From: Ruminococcus sp.
GTDB taxonomy: Bacteria > Bacillota > Clostridia > Oscillospirales > Acutalibacteraceae
Direction of reading: 5' to 3'
NCBI GenBank assembly: GCA_017404145.1
Contig: JAFRCW010000027.1
Span: 46,424-110,423 of the forward strand
DNA: 64,000 nt
This document shows positions 8,925 to 16,497 of this stretch, piece by piece. The first letter of the stretch is position 1. Every line of letters starts with the position of its first letter. Both the position numbers and the translations under genes were made by a program. The notes below the pieces were generated by a model. That model saw only the letters and a list, made by a program, of their open reading frames with translations. It was not told where the DNA came from and did no database searches.

Positions 8925-8950
8925 ATAGCTCCCGAGCGATCGGGAGCTAT
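8925..8950 (-). other. Intercistronic hairpin without T-tract
   Basis: ATAGCTCCCGA (8925-8935) and TCGGGAGCTAT (8940-8950) form an 11-bp stem with a GCGA loop. On the minus strand it is followed by TTCTGTG, so it lacks the U-run of a terminator. It more likely protects the 3' end of the binding-protein mRNA and sets the stoichiometry within the operon. Confidence 0.6.
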
Positions 8951-8969
8951 CTATTCAGTTGGTTTTCTA

Positions 8970-9803
8970 TTATTTGATCAGAGCCGCCTGTACGCCATAG
9001 GTCTCGGCGATCTTGTCAACAGTACCGTCGGCAACAGCGCCGGCGAGGAAGGTGTTGAACTCAGCGGTGATGTCGGAGCCGGTTCTGAAACCAACACCGT
9101 ACTCCTCGGAGTTAAGAGAAGCGGTATATACGAGATCAGCGTAAGAGGTGCCTTCACCGACCATCGCGGCAGCCATCAGAGAATCGATGATCGCGGCGTC
9201 ACAGGTGCCGGAAGCAACTTCCATCAGTGCGGTAGCCTGATCCTTGACCTCGGTGAATTTGAAGCCGTATTCTTCTGCCTGACCCTGACCGGCGGAACCG
9301 GACTCTACCGCAAAATTGGTGAGCGCCTTGCAAGCCTCTGCGTCAGCATACTGATCGGCAACGTCCTTCTTCACGATAACGACCTGCGCGTTGTTGCAGT
9401 AAGGATCGGAAGTAGACATAGCAGATTTGACCTCATCGGTAAGGGTCATACCGTTCCAGATGCAGTCAACAGTCTTGCCGTCAAGCTCTAAGACCTTGTT
9501 ATCCCAGTCGATCTCAACGAACTCAACCTCAACGCCCAGCGTCTTGGCAAAAGCTCTTGCCATATCAGCGTCAAAGCCGATCCACTCGCCGTTTGCATCC
9601 TTGTAGTCCATCGGCTCAAAATCGGTGATACCGACAACCAGAGTGCCTTTGTTCATCACATATGCGAGATCGGAATCGTCGGCTGTATCGGCGGAATCGG
9701 GAGTAGCGGCAGTGTCGGAACCGGTGTTGCCGGAAGAAGCACAGCCCGCAAAGATAACGCCCATCATCAGGACAGCCATCAGTAAAGCAATAACTTTTTT
9801 CAT
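8970..9803 (-). CDS. Amino acid ABC transporter substrate-binding lipoprotein, system 2
   Basis: 277 residues, SBP_bac_3 fold. The signal peptide ends VIFAGC with lipobox Cys20. An Asp/Thr-rich linker follows, then KGTLVVGITDFEPMDYKDANG, a canonical N-lobe start. It binds a polar amino acid outside the cell for the permease at 7.8-8.9 kb. Start ATG at 9803 follows GGAGG. The 5' UTR contains a family G structured repeat immediately after the predicted transcription start. Confidence 0.92.
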   Translation of the reverse strand: MKKVIALLMAVLMMGVIFAGCASSGNTGSDTAATPDSADTADDSDLAYVMNKGTLVVGITDFEPMDYKDANGEWIGFDADMARAFAKTLGVEVEFVEIDWDNKVLELDGKTVDCIWNGMTLTDEVKSAMSTSDPYCNNAQVVIVKKDVADQYADAEACKALTNFAVESGSAGQGQAEEYGFKFTEVKDQATALMEVASGTCDAAIIDSLMAAAMVGEGTSYADLVYTASLNSEEYGVGFRTGSDITAEFNTFLAGAVADGTVDKIAETYGVQAALIK

Positions 9804-9839
9804 TTCATTTCCTCCAAATAAACATAGATAGTTTCACAC

Positions 9840-10003
9840 TTAGGATAGCGGGAATTGAACCCCAACCGCCGATAACGAGTCTTTTTCAGTCTTTATCGGC
9901 TTATCGTCGATCGAAACCCTGACGTATTCACGAGGATTTTGACGAAAAGCAGGCAAAAATATGCCGCTAAAAACCGATTGGAGTTCGACTACCGCTATCC
10001 TAA
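9840..10003. repeat. Structured inverted-repeat element, family G copy 2 (164 bp)
   Basis: Ends TTAGGATAGCGG (9840-9851) and CCGCTATCCTAA (9992-10003) are exact inverse complements, but differ in sequence from the ends of copy 1. Shared internal blocks with copy 1 are CGATCG, ACCCTGACG, GGATTTT and GGCAAAAATATGCC. The hairpin GGCAGGC-GCCA of copies 1 and 3 is absent here. It sits in opposite orientation to copy 1 relative to the flanking transporter genes. Confidence 0.75.
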
Positions 10004-10016
10004 TAAGCACCATATC

Positions 10017-10045
10017 ATTTTACTGTATTAACACGTTAAAGTCAA
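10017..10045 (-). promoter_or_regulatory. Promoter of ABC system 2
   Basis: Minus strand TTGACT (10045-10040), 17-nt spacer, TAAAAT (10022-10017). The predicted start near 10010 lies about 7 nt before the edge of the family G element, so the element forms most of the 5' UTR. The rest of the 360-bp gap holds no gene. Confidence 0.7.
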
Positions 10046-10112
10046 TATGCGAAATGCACAAAGAAATTTTCACGCAAAGAATCGCGGTACTGTAATATAG
10101 ATAAGGTGAAGG

Positions 10113-10149
10113 GTATAAAAAGAAAAGGCTTCCGGGATCGGAAGCCTTT
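10113..10149 (-). terminator. Terminator of the SPKTG surface protein gene
   Basis: Stem AAAGGCTTCC / GGAAGCCTTT with a 6-nt loop at 10124-10149, followed on the minus strand by TTTTCTTTTT. Confidence 0.85.
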
Positions 10150-10164
10150 ATCATTTCAAATCAA

Positions 10165-10872
10165 TTATTCTCTGATCTTCTTAACAGCGAATACTGCCGC
10201 GCCGGCTGCGAGAAGCATTACAGCGATGAAAATCATCGACATATCGCCGGTCTTGGGAGAAGTGGAACCTTCATCCTTCTTACCCGCGTCCTTGTTCGCT
10301 TCTTTGAAATACGCAATTGCGTGAACATCGGTCTTGGGTCTGATAACGAGAACTTTAGAGGTCAGAGAGCCTTCTACGATATCGTAATCGCACTGAAGCT
10401 CCCACTTTACAAAGGTGCCGCCTTCTTCGGTAGCGGTGAGGGTAGATGTGCCGTCGGTGCCCTTCTGTACCTTGCCGGGATTGGCGGAAGCAGAACCCGC
10501 GCCGACCGCCTCAGCGGTAATGGTGAAATAATCTTCCTCAACCGTAAAGCAAGCGATCGCGTGAACATCGGATAACGGTTCAATCACAAGCTCATAGCTG
10601 TAGACGTCGCCGGAAATGATCTTATAGGAACCGGAAAGAATCCATAAGGTAAAGAAGCCGTCCAGCTCGGTAGCGGTCAGGGTAGAGGTCTCCCCCTTAT
10701 CCTTCTCGACCTTGTTGGGACTTGCTTCGGCAAGACCGGAACCTTCTACAGAGGTAGTAACATTATAGTATCCGATAGGTGTGGGGCTCTCATAAGTAGT
10801 AGCAGCGGAAACGGTCACGACCAGAGAAGCGGTAATCACCAAAGCCAGAATTAACGCAAGAATTTTTCTCAT
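10165..10872 (-). CDS. Cell-wall-anchored surface protein with two repeats and SPKTG sorting signal
   Basis: About 235 residues. Signal peptide MRKILALILALVITASLVVT. Two tandem repeats of about 70 residues follow: each contains S(P/A)NxxKV-KxxxxxTSTLTATE, a hydrophobic W-containing strand and a conserved DVHAIA(C/Y)F end. The C-terminus has SPKTGD, a hydrophobic helix and a KKIRE tail, i.e. a sortase signal with SPKTG replacing LPXTG. Start at 10872 follows GGAG; the ORF is open for 10 more codons. Function unknown; sorting to the wall is inferred. Confidence 0.8.
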   Translation of the reverse strand: MRKILALILALVITASLVVTVSAATTYESPTPIGYYNVTTSVEGSGLAEASPNKVEKDKGETSTLTATELDGFFTLWILSGSYKIISGDVYSYELVIEPLSDVHAIACFTVEEDYFTITAEAVGAGSASANPGKVQKGTDGTSTLTATEEGGTFVKWELQCDYDIVEGSLTSKVLVIRPKTDVHAIAYFKEANKDAGKKDEGSTSPKTGDMSMIFIAVMLLAAGAAVFAVKKIRE

Positions 10873-10994
10873 ATATATCAACTCCAATATATATTTTCTC
10901 AAAATATCGTATATATCATACCATTAAACCGTGGCATTTGTCAATAGTAAAATTTTTTTATTCCAAAGGTAAAAAAATTGTAATCAATTTCCGC

Positions 10995-11028
10995 AAAAAA
11001 GACTGCCGCGTAAAGCAGCGCGGCAGTC
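10995..11028 (-). terminator. Terminator of the lysis cassette
   Basis: Perfect 10-bp stem GACTGCCGCG / CGCGGCAGTC at 11001-11028, followed on the minus strand by TTTTTT (11000-10995), 27 bp after the lysin stop codon. Confidence 0.9.
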
Positions 11029-11054
11029 TCTGTCCTTTGGACATATTTGATGTT

Positions 11055-11999
11055 TTATTTTGAGAGCGTTATCTGAAAACGATCCATCGCTTTGGAGAAC
11101 AAGCCGGCATAGCCGTCCTGTCCGTTTGACGTCTCGTTATCATACTGCCACGGATAGTAGGCGCCTCCGATCGGAGAAACGCGGTATTTCGCCCTGAGAT
11201 ATCCGCTTTTGTTGATGATATCTGAGGGAGTGTAATAATATACCTCAATCGCGTCGATCGGCTTTTTATCGCCTGCGTAGCCGTTTTCGCTTTCGTCGAT
11301 ATCATAGCCGGTCACATACGGCAGCCATGAACCTCCCTTGATGTGAACGCGGTATTTCACCTTGCCCTTTTGGGGCTTGATCGCGACGTCGGTGATCGCT
11401 CTGCCCTGAAGTCCCGCGTAGGACGAAAGGGAATCCACCTCTTTGAGCCATCTGCCGTCAACTCTGACGCGGTAAAAAACAGACACCGCGCTGTCGGAGT
11501 CGTCATCGTCGTAGGAGCCGGAATAGTCAGGTCTTCCCGCGCAGGATACCACAGACAGCGAACGAACACGGCGCATCACTTCACCGTTATAGGTGGAACC
11601 GGTATTGCCCTCGATGGTGGTCAGGGTACCGTCGGAATTCACCTTTTCGATAATACCGACATGATCACAGGTATAGACAGACGGTACATAGCTCGACTTG
11701 TCGTTCGACCAGTGGAAGAACACCACATCGCCGGGAAGATAGCCGGAGGTCTTGAGTCTGCCTTTGTTATAGAAGGCTCTCGCCTGTACGCCGCAGTTGG
11801 CGGTTTTCTGGTAAAGCAGAGAAGAAGCGCCGCACTGGGCAAACACCCACTGCACAAAGGTCTCGCACCAGTCATATCCCGAGCCGGAGACCGCAGAGCC
11901 GTAGTACCATGTGTTATACTTGCATTTTTTGATGTCGGTCGCCTTAACGCCTACCTGCGCTTTGGCAACCGACAGGATCTTCGCAACCGAAGTTGCCAT
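11055..11999 (-). CDS. Phage-type CHAP endolysin with C-terminal wall-binding domain
   Basis: 314 residues without signal peptide. The CHAP domain covers about 1-150: catalytic Cys45 (YDWCETFVQW), His113 (CDHVGIIEKV) and Glu130 (IEGNTG). An Asp-rich linker at about 163-170 leads to a repeat-like C-terminal domain (YRVRVDGRW, YRVHIKGGSW, YRVSPIGGAY), probably wall binding. It overlaps the holin stop codon as TAATG, and export by that holin fits the lack of a signal. It is the last gene of the cassette, which shares its upstream control element with the capsid operon at 36.9-48 kb. Confidence 0.9.
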   Translation of the reverse strand: MATSVAKILSVAKAQVGVKATDIKKCKYNTWYYGSAVSGSGYDWCETFVQWVFAQCGASSLLYQKTANCGVQARAFYNKGRLKTSGYLPGDVVFFHWSNDKSSYVPSVYTCDHVGIIEKVNSDGTLTTIEGNTGSTYNGEVMRRVRSLSVVSCAGRPDYSGSYDDDDSDSAVSVFYRVRVDGRWLKEVDSLSSYAGLQGRAITDVAIKPQKGKVKYRVHIKGGSWLPYVTGYDIDESENGYAGDKKPIDAIEVYYYTPSDIINKSGYLRAKYRVSPIGGAYYPWQYDNETSNGQDGYAGLFSKAMDRFQITLSK

Positions 12000-12214
12000 T
12001 AGTTCTCACCGTCCTCGACCTCAGGCAGCCCTGTCGCGAGGCTGGTCAGCACAGACAGCAGCGCGGCGAGCGCCGACATAGAGAGGACGGTTCCCCATTC
12101 TACATCTGAGAAGCATACCGACACACCGATCGCCGCCACAGCGGTCTGCGAAAAGGTTCTGAGCGCCCTGATCAGAGCCGCCTTGATCCAAATTCTGATT
12201 TTTTCCAATTCCAT
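11999..12214 (-). CDS. Phage holin, r1t type
   Basis: 71 residues with two hydrophobic helices. The pattern RALRTFSQTAVAAIGV then ALLSVLTSLATGLPEV matches r1t-type holins, which form membrane lesions that release the endolysin. Start ATG at 12214 follows GAGGGG. It lies between the coiled-coil accessory gene and the lysin, with a 1-nt overlap to the latter. Confidence 0.85.
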   Translation of the reverse strand: MELEKIRIWIKAALIRALRTFSQTAVAAIGVSVCFSDVEWGTVLSMSALAALLSVLTSLATGLPEVEDGEN

Positions 12215-12229
12215 ATTTGTCCCCTCACT

Positions 12230-12514
12230 TTATACTATGTTTTTTACAATGTTTTGACATTCTTTTTTCTCCAGATCGGCAACGCGATGAGCGACGGACT
12301 TCAGCTCTCTCTGCTGTACCGCACTGTATTTCTCCAGCTCATAGGTGCGCTCGATCAAATTGTTGTGCCTGTCCACCTTTTCCTCCAGCTCCTTGAGGCG
12401 GTACTCCAAAAGGGCGTCGGTCTTTTTATGCTGGATCGCCGCTACCACGATCGCCGCCACAGCAGCGAAGCCGCCGGAGATCAGCGCAGTCGTCACAGGA
12501 ATCAAACTTTCCAT
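12230..12514 (-). CDS. XhlA-like membrane/coiled-coil lysis accessory protein
   Basis: 94 residues. One N-terminal hydrophobic helix (ALISGGFAAVAAIVVAAI) is followed by a charged heptad-rich coiled coil (YRLKELEEKVDRHNNLIERTYELEK and onward). This layout is found next to holins in PBSX-like and clostridial prophages. The exact family is not certain. Confidence 0.65.
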   Translation of the reverse strand: MESLIPVTTALISGGFAAVAAIVVAAIQHKKTDALLEYRLKELEEKVDRHNNLIERTYELEKYSAVQQRELKSVAHRVADLEKKECQNIVKNIV

Positions 12515-12523
12515 CCCTATCGC

Positions 12524-13276
12524 CTACGCAATACCGAGCGCCTGTTTCAGCGCCGCAACGGAAATATCCGCGGAAAGCGGGAGTCCCGCGACGGTTCTGG
12601 TAACAGGGCATACGCTGTTCCACTTGGCAAGCTCTGCATAATCGGACGCGCCGGAACCCGTCTTAAGCGCGACGGAGCCCTGACAGCGGAAGAGCTGACC
12701 CTCAGAAACGCCGGCAATATCCGTGATACCCGTGTTTTCGGCAAGCGACATCACAGAAGAAATGTCAGCCATTCTGCGATAATCGCCGGTTGCGCGGTTA
12801 TACACATACCAGTAGCCGTCCTCGCCGAAATAAGGCATCTGAGAAAGGAATTCCTCTATCTCTGATTTCAGAGTAAACAGTTTTCTTTCATAGGAAAGGA
12901 ATTCTGAATTTTCTTTATTAGAAAAATAATCTGAAAATTCCGCGCTCTCATCCACGATGAACCAGTCAGAGGATGAATGCCATATTTCTCCCCCTGAAGA
13001 ATACGCTTTGATCTGCGCTCTGACGACGCCGGGTTTCAGGATATGTTCTTCGAGAATATCCCATTTCAGCGTTGTTTTGCCGTTGAGCACGGTTTTGGGG
13101 AGCTCAAAATAGTTACAGGCGGAGTTATCGAAGGTCAGAAAGAGCTTGTAGATTTCTGCGCCGGAAGGGGCGTCTTCGATACGGAAGCTTCTGGATAAGC
13201 ACTGATTGTCGCCTGCGAATCCGACAAAACGCTCATCCTCGGGGATCGTTAGAATCCCTCTTTGAATCAAAATCAT
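12524..13276 (-). CDS. Phage baseplate/receptor-binding protein, BppU N-terminal-like
   Basis: 250 residues, first gene of the lysis cassette. The N-terminal half (ERFVGFAGDNQCLSRSFRI, later LFLTFDNSACNYFELPKT) resembles the BppU-type baseplate-binding domain seen upstream of lysis genes in Firmicute phages. A helical linker (YERKLFTLKSEIEEFLSQM) and a C-terminal segment follow. AGGAGG precedes the ATG at 13276. It would logically belong to the tail tip of the particle encoded at 36.9-48 kb. Confidence 0.6.
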   Translation of the reverse strand: MILIQRGILTIPEDERFVGFAGDNQCLSRSFRIEDAPSGAEIYKLFLTFDNSACNYFELPKTVLNGKTTLKWDILEEHILKPGVVRAQIKAYSSGGEIWHSSSDWFIVDESAEFSDYFSNKENSEFLSYERKLFTLKSEIEEFLSQMPYFGEDGYWYVYNRATGDYRRMADISSVMSLAENTGITDIAGVSEGQLFRCQGSVALKTGSGASDYAELAKWNSVCPVTRTVAGLPLSADISVAALKQALGIA

Positions 13277-13290
13277 TTTTTACACCTCCT

Positions 13291-13338
13291 ACCTATGGCG
13301 CCAAAAAAGAAAAAGTTGCATATTTCTATGCAACTTCT
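13291..13338 (-). promoter_or_regulatory. Shared control element of phage cluster A (palindrome plus T-tract)
   Basis: The palindrome AAGTTGCATA-N4-TATGCAACTT occupies 13313-13336. On the minus strand it is followed by TTTCTTTTTT, GGCGCC and ATAGGT. The 48-nt block matches 48007-48054 at 41 positions without gaps. It may be an operator for a dimeric regulator or, because a U-tract follows the stem, a conditional terminator. It lies 15 bp upstream of the first gene of the lysis cassette. Confidence 0.8.
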
Positions 13339-13377
13339 CAAAATATTTTTTTAGATTTTGTAAACGCAAAATGCCGT

Positions 13378-13845
13378 TTATTCTTTCAGCAACTCCCGAA
13401 GCAGCTTTCTGCCCTTATTCAGTCGGCTTTTTACCGTGCCTTCCGGAATATTCAGCGCACGGCTTATTTCTTTAATCGAATAATCCTCCACGTAAAACAG
13501 GATCACCGTCAGCCTCAGCTTAGGCGGAAGAGAATCCAGCGCCTCTGAGATCTCTGCGGACAGATAAGGATTATCGCGCGAACGGATGTCGGGGAGGGCA
13601 TCTCCGACATCCGCATAATGCGCTCGCTTCTTTATTTCTTTTTTGCACTGATTGATCAGGATCCGCACCAGCCATGTTTTAAAATACTCCTCGTTTCGAA
13701 GCTTGGACAGATTGATATACGCCGAAAGGATCGCATCGTGTACCGCGTCCTGCGCGTCACATTCGTTTTTGAGGATCGCCATCGAAACGCGGTAGAGCGT
13801 GTCCTCGTTTTCGAGCACCAGCTTTTCAAAGGTCGGATTATCCAT
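13378..13845 (-). CDS. ECF-type RNA polymerase sigma factor
   Basis: 155 residues with sigma region 2 (YRVSMAILKNECDAQDAVHDAI, split over two helices, then YFKTWLVRILIN) and region 4 (LPPKLRLTVILFYVEDYS, then IKEISRALNIPEGTVKSRLN). It is translated directly after the 454-residue membrane protein gene (stop and start 1 nt apart), the reverse of the usual sigma-then-anti-sigma order. Its 3' end points towards the phage lysis cassette; the intervening 100 bp hold a weak hairpin and the shared palindrome. Confidence 0.9.
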   Translation of the reverse strand: MDNPTFEKLVLENEDTLYRVSMAILKNECDAQDAVHDAILSAYINLSKLRNEEYFKTWLVRILINQCKKEIKKRAHYADVGDALPDIRSRDNPYLSAEISEALDSLPPKLRLTVILFYVEDYSIKEISRALNIPEGTVKSRLNKGRKLLRELLKE

Positions 13846-13846
13846 A

Positions 13847-15211
13847 TCACTTCACCTTGAAAATACAGCGGTTGAAGCCCGTCAGATCCTCTGATGTACC
13901 GACGCTTTTGATATCGGCGTCATTATAGATAACAAGATAGGCTTTTTCCAGCTCGTCCCTGTTGCAGCGGAAGCCGACCGTGACCGTCTTGGTCTCTCCT
14001 GCGCCGAGAGGAAAGGAATAGAATCCCTTGATCGTATCGCCGTGCTCGCTCTGATAGGTGCGTTCCGTATCGCAGTACGCGTCGGCAAATATCTTCTTCT
14101 CCCTGTCGATAACCTCCGCGTGAGAGAAGCCGCCCTCCCCATCCTCGTTGAGCACGTTCATCCAGTAATTCACATAAGCGAGGGTATCCTCGTCGGACTT
14201 ATTGGTGTAGGTGATATCCGCGAGCACCATCACCTGATCCGCCTCCTCTGTGGAAATCGTATTGACAGACGGCGTCTCGATCCCGTCACCCTCTTGAACG
14301 ATCCTGACCGTCTTTGGGAGAAGATCACCGTTCTCGTCGGCGATCTCATCATAGGGATAGAGACTGTTGAAATCATCCGCATCCAGCAAGGAGATGTTCT
14401 CTGTATACCGGATATCGGAGATCTGAGAGGTGATCGTGACCGGTTTTCCCTCCTCGCTGATGCCTGCGTAGGTAACAACGGTATCGCGAGAAAACTCTTT
14501 GAACACTTCGTTGAATTCATAGACGACGTCCTCTTCCTCGCCGTCAGTTTCTATGGTCGCCACATAGGTATGATCGTCCTCCGTGCCTTCGACAAAGGAG
14601 ATCCCCGCGACAAAGGCTTCGAGTTCATTCTGTGTTACGTCGTGATAATAAAGCAGTACCGTAACGTTGGCATATTCATAATAGATGAACAATCTGTCCC
14701 AGCCGCCGTAGCCCTCGGGCGGGGTCACGAGATAAGCACGGTGACCGTTCATCACGGTCTCGCTGAACGCGGCGACGTCTTTCTCCAAAGCTGAGATATC
14801 ATCACCGGGTGCAAAGCGAAACAGCGCTATTGAGAAGCCGCTGACAGGCTCCTCGCCGACGCGGCAATACTTTTCTTCTCCGAGATTCGGACGCGTTTCA
14901 AAGCCCGCGGGCGGGTTGACAACCATCTTGACATACTCGGGGTAATCAGCATCCGCCTCGTAAGAGAGCTTCAGCCTGACGCCGTAAGCGCCCTCTGATT
15001 CTATCAGCAATCCGTAAAGCTTCGACGCGCCGAAAACGGCGGAAGGAATGATCGCCAATATCAGCGCTGCGGCAATAATGATTCTCAAAGGGCGGCTGAT
15101 TCTGTTCTTATGACGGATCGGCGACGTCGTCGCCTCATTGATACTGCTCCTTATACTGTAATGAAAGCGCGGCGGCGTTTCCTTGAATGCGTTTTTGATT
15201 GTTGTTTTCAT
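13847..15211 (-). CDS. Single-pass membrane protein, probable anti-sigma factor (DUF4179-like)
   Basis: 454 residues. A basic cytoplasmic N-terminus of about 40 residues (MKTTIKNAFKETPPRFHYSI) precedes one membrane helix near 43-62, and an extracytoplasmic region of about 390 residues is rich in Asp, Glu and Tyr. Coupling to the ECF sigma gene suggests that the N-terminus binds the sigma factor and the outer part senses a signal. The family call is from architecture; no catalytic motif is seen. Confidence 0.65.
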   Translation of the reverse strand: MKTTIKNAFKETPPRFHYSIRSSINEATTSPIRHKNRISRPLRIIIAAALILAIIPSAVFGASKLYGLLIESEGAYGVRLKLSYEADADYPEYVKMVVNPPAGFETRPNLGEEKYCRVGEEPVSGFSIALFRFAPGDDISALEKDVAAFSETVMNGHRAYLVTPPEGYGGWDRLFIYYEYANVTVLLYYHDVTQNELEAFVAGISFVEGTEDDHTYVATIETDGEEEDVVYEFNEVFKEFSRDTVVTYAGISEEGKPVTITSQISDIRYTENISLLDADDFNSLYPYDEIADENGDLLPKTVRIVQEGDGIETPSVNTISTEEADQVMVLADITYTNKSDEDTLAYVNYWMNVLNEDGEGGFSHAEVIDREKKIFADAYCDTERTYQSEHGDTIKGFYSFPLGAGETKTVTVGFRCNRDELEKAYLVIYNDADIKSVGTSEDLTGFNRCIFKVK

Positions 15212-15287
15212 TATATATTATCCTTTCATCAATTGAATCGATTCTGTCTATTAGAGTCGATATCAATACAAAAGGTTCATATTTTCT

Positions 15288-15319
15288 TTAAAAATTATGG
15301 CGGGATATATAATCCCGCC
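15288..15319 (-). terminator. Terminator after DAHP synthase
   Basis: GGCGGGATATATAATCCCGCC (stem GGCGGGAT / ATCCCGCC) at 15299-15319, followed on the minus strand by CCATAATTTTT, 17 bp after the stop codon. It ends the aromatic gene cluster. Confidence 0.75.
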
Positions 15320-15335
15320 CTACAATGAATCATAT

Positions 15336-16370
15336 TTATGCCAGTTCCGCAAGATCCAAGATCAGCCGCTCGGTCTTTTCCCAGCCAAGGCACGGATCGG
15401 TGATCGACTTGCCGTAGACGCCGCCGTCGATCTTCTGACAGCCGTCTTCGATGTAACTTTCGATCATAAAGCCTTTGACAAGCTTTTTGATCTCGGGGTT
15501 ATATTTGCGGCTGCTCATCACCTCTTTGGCGATACGGATCTGCTCAAAGGGATTCTTGCCGGAGTTCGCGTGGTTGGTATCGATGATACAGGAGGGATTT
15601 GCGTATTCGCCCTGTGCGTAAAGCTCCAAAAGATGCACCAGATCTTCATAGTGGTAGTTGGGAAGGCTCTCCAGATGCTTGTTCATATAGCCTCTGAGAA
15701 TCGCGTGAGCGTAGGGATTACCTTCGGAATGCGCCTGCCATCCGCGGTAAAGAAAGGTGTGCTTATGCTGTGCCGCGGTAATGGAGTTCATCATAACCGT
15801 GAGGTCGCCTCCGGTCGGGTTCTTCATACCGACGGGGATACCGACGCCGGAGGATACCAGACGGTGCTGCTGATCCTCCACACTTCGCGCGCCGACCGCG
15901 ACATAGGCGAGGATATCGTCGAGATAACGGTGGTTCTCGGGATAAAGCATCTCATCGGCGCAGGAAAACTCTGTCTCTCTGAGCGCGCGCAGATGCAAAG
16001 AGCGGATTGCGACGATCCCCTTGAACATATCGGGCTTTTGGGTAGGATCGGGCTGGTGGAGCATTCCCTTATAGCCAGAGCCGGTGGTGCGGGGCTTGTT
16101 GGTATAGATACGCGGGATGATGTATATCTTCTCCTTGACCTTCTCCTGTACCTCCCTAAGCCGCGTGATGTAATCCATCACGGAGTCCTCCCTGTCGGCG
16201 GAGCAGGGACCGATGATCAGGATCAGTCTCTCGTCCTCGCCGCGGAAAATCGCCTTGATCTCACGATCACGCCGCTCCACGATCGCTTCGCTCTTTTCAT
16301 CCAGCGGATAGAGCTTTTTCGCCTCCATCGGGATCGTCAGTTTTTTCTCAAAATCCATATGCATTTTCAT
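15336..16370 (-). CDS. 3-deoxy-7-phosphoheptulonate (DAHP) synthase, AroF/AroG class
   Basis: 344 residues from the ATG at 16370, type I-alpha size. It condenses PEP and erythrose 4-phosphate, the first step of aromatic synthesis. Seen: IIGPCSADR (phosphate loop), PRTTGSGYKG, VGMKNPTGGDL, CIIDTNHANSGK and the metal-site GFMIESYIEDG. Allosteric specificity (Phe, Tyr or Trp) cannot be read safely. The ORF is open to 16400, but GGGAGG points to 16370. It is the distal gene of the cluster although it encodes step one, and a 98-bp repeat separates it from tyrA. Confidence 0.93.
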   Translation of the reverse strand: MKMHMDFEKKLTIPMEAKKLYPLDEKSEAIVERRDREIKAIFRGEDERLILIIGPCSADREDSVMDYITRLREVQEKVKEKIYIIPRIYTNKPRTTGSGYKGMLHQPDPTQKPDMFKGIVAIRSLHLRALRETEFSCADEMLYPENHRYLDDILAYVAVGARSVEDQQHRLVSSGVGIPVGMKNPTGGDLTVMMNSITAAQHKHTFLYRGWQAHSEGNPYAHAILRGYMNKHLESLPNYHYEDLVHLLELYAQGEYANPSCIIDTNHANSGKNPFEQIRIAKEVMSSRKYNPEIKKLVKGFMIESYIEDGCQKIDGGVYGKSITDPCLGWEKTERLILDLAELA

Positions 16371-16395
16371 TAGTGTATACCTCCCTTTTTCAATT

Positions 16396-16493
16396 GTCAT
16401 TCTGAGGGGCTTTAGCCCCGTGAGAATCCCCTTGTCATTACTAACGGTTGCAAGAGGAAGGGGATTGCCACGCCCTAAAGGGCTCGCAATGAC
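16396..16493. repeat. Family A inverted-repeat element, copy 1
   Basis: Begins GTCATTCTGAGGGGC and ends GGGCTCGCAATGAC. Both ends match the family A copies at 30.8, 52.4 and 53.2 kb (read on the other strand, GTCATTGCGAG to CTCAGAATGAC). It lies exactly between tyrA and the DAHP synthase gene. Confidence 0.8.
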
Positions 16494-16497
16494 TACA

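Noticed and set aside
9851..9872. Sequence GGAATTGAACCCCAACCG, which looks like the reverse complement of a tRNA T-arm, inside family G copy 2
   Set aside because: Only the T-arm-like block and a 7-bp acceptor-like stem can be drawn; there is no anticodon arm and no proper D-arm. Copies 1 and 3 have diverged versions of the block. It is part of the repeat, not a tRNA gene or attachment site.
11055..13276. Reading the lysis cassette as the remnant of a second, unrelated prophage
   Set aside because: It has no head or tail genes of its own beyond one baseplate-type protein, and shares its control block with the head operon, so one split system is the simpler reading. It remains a possible alternative.
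15297..16373. Long open frame on the plus strand over the DAHP synthase gene
   Set aside because: Shadow of a clearly conserved minus-strand enzyme, with atypical composition and no ribosome site.
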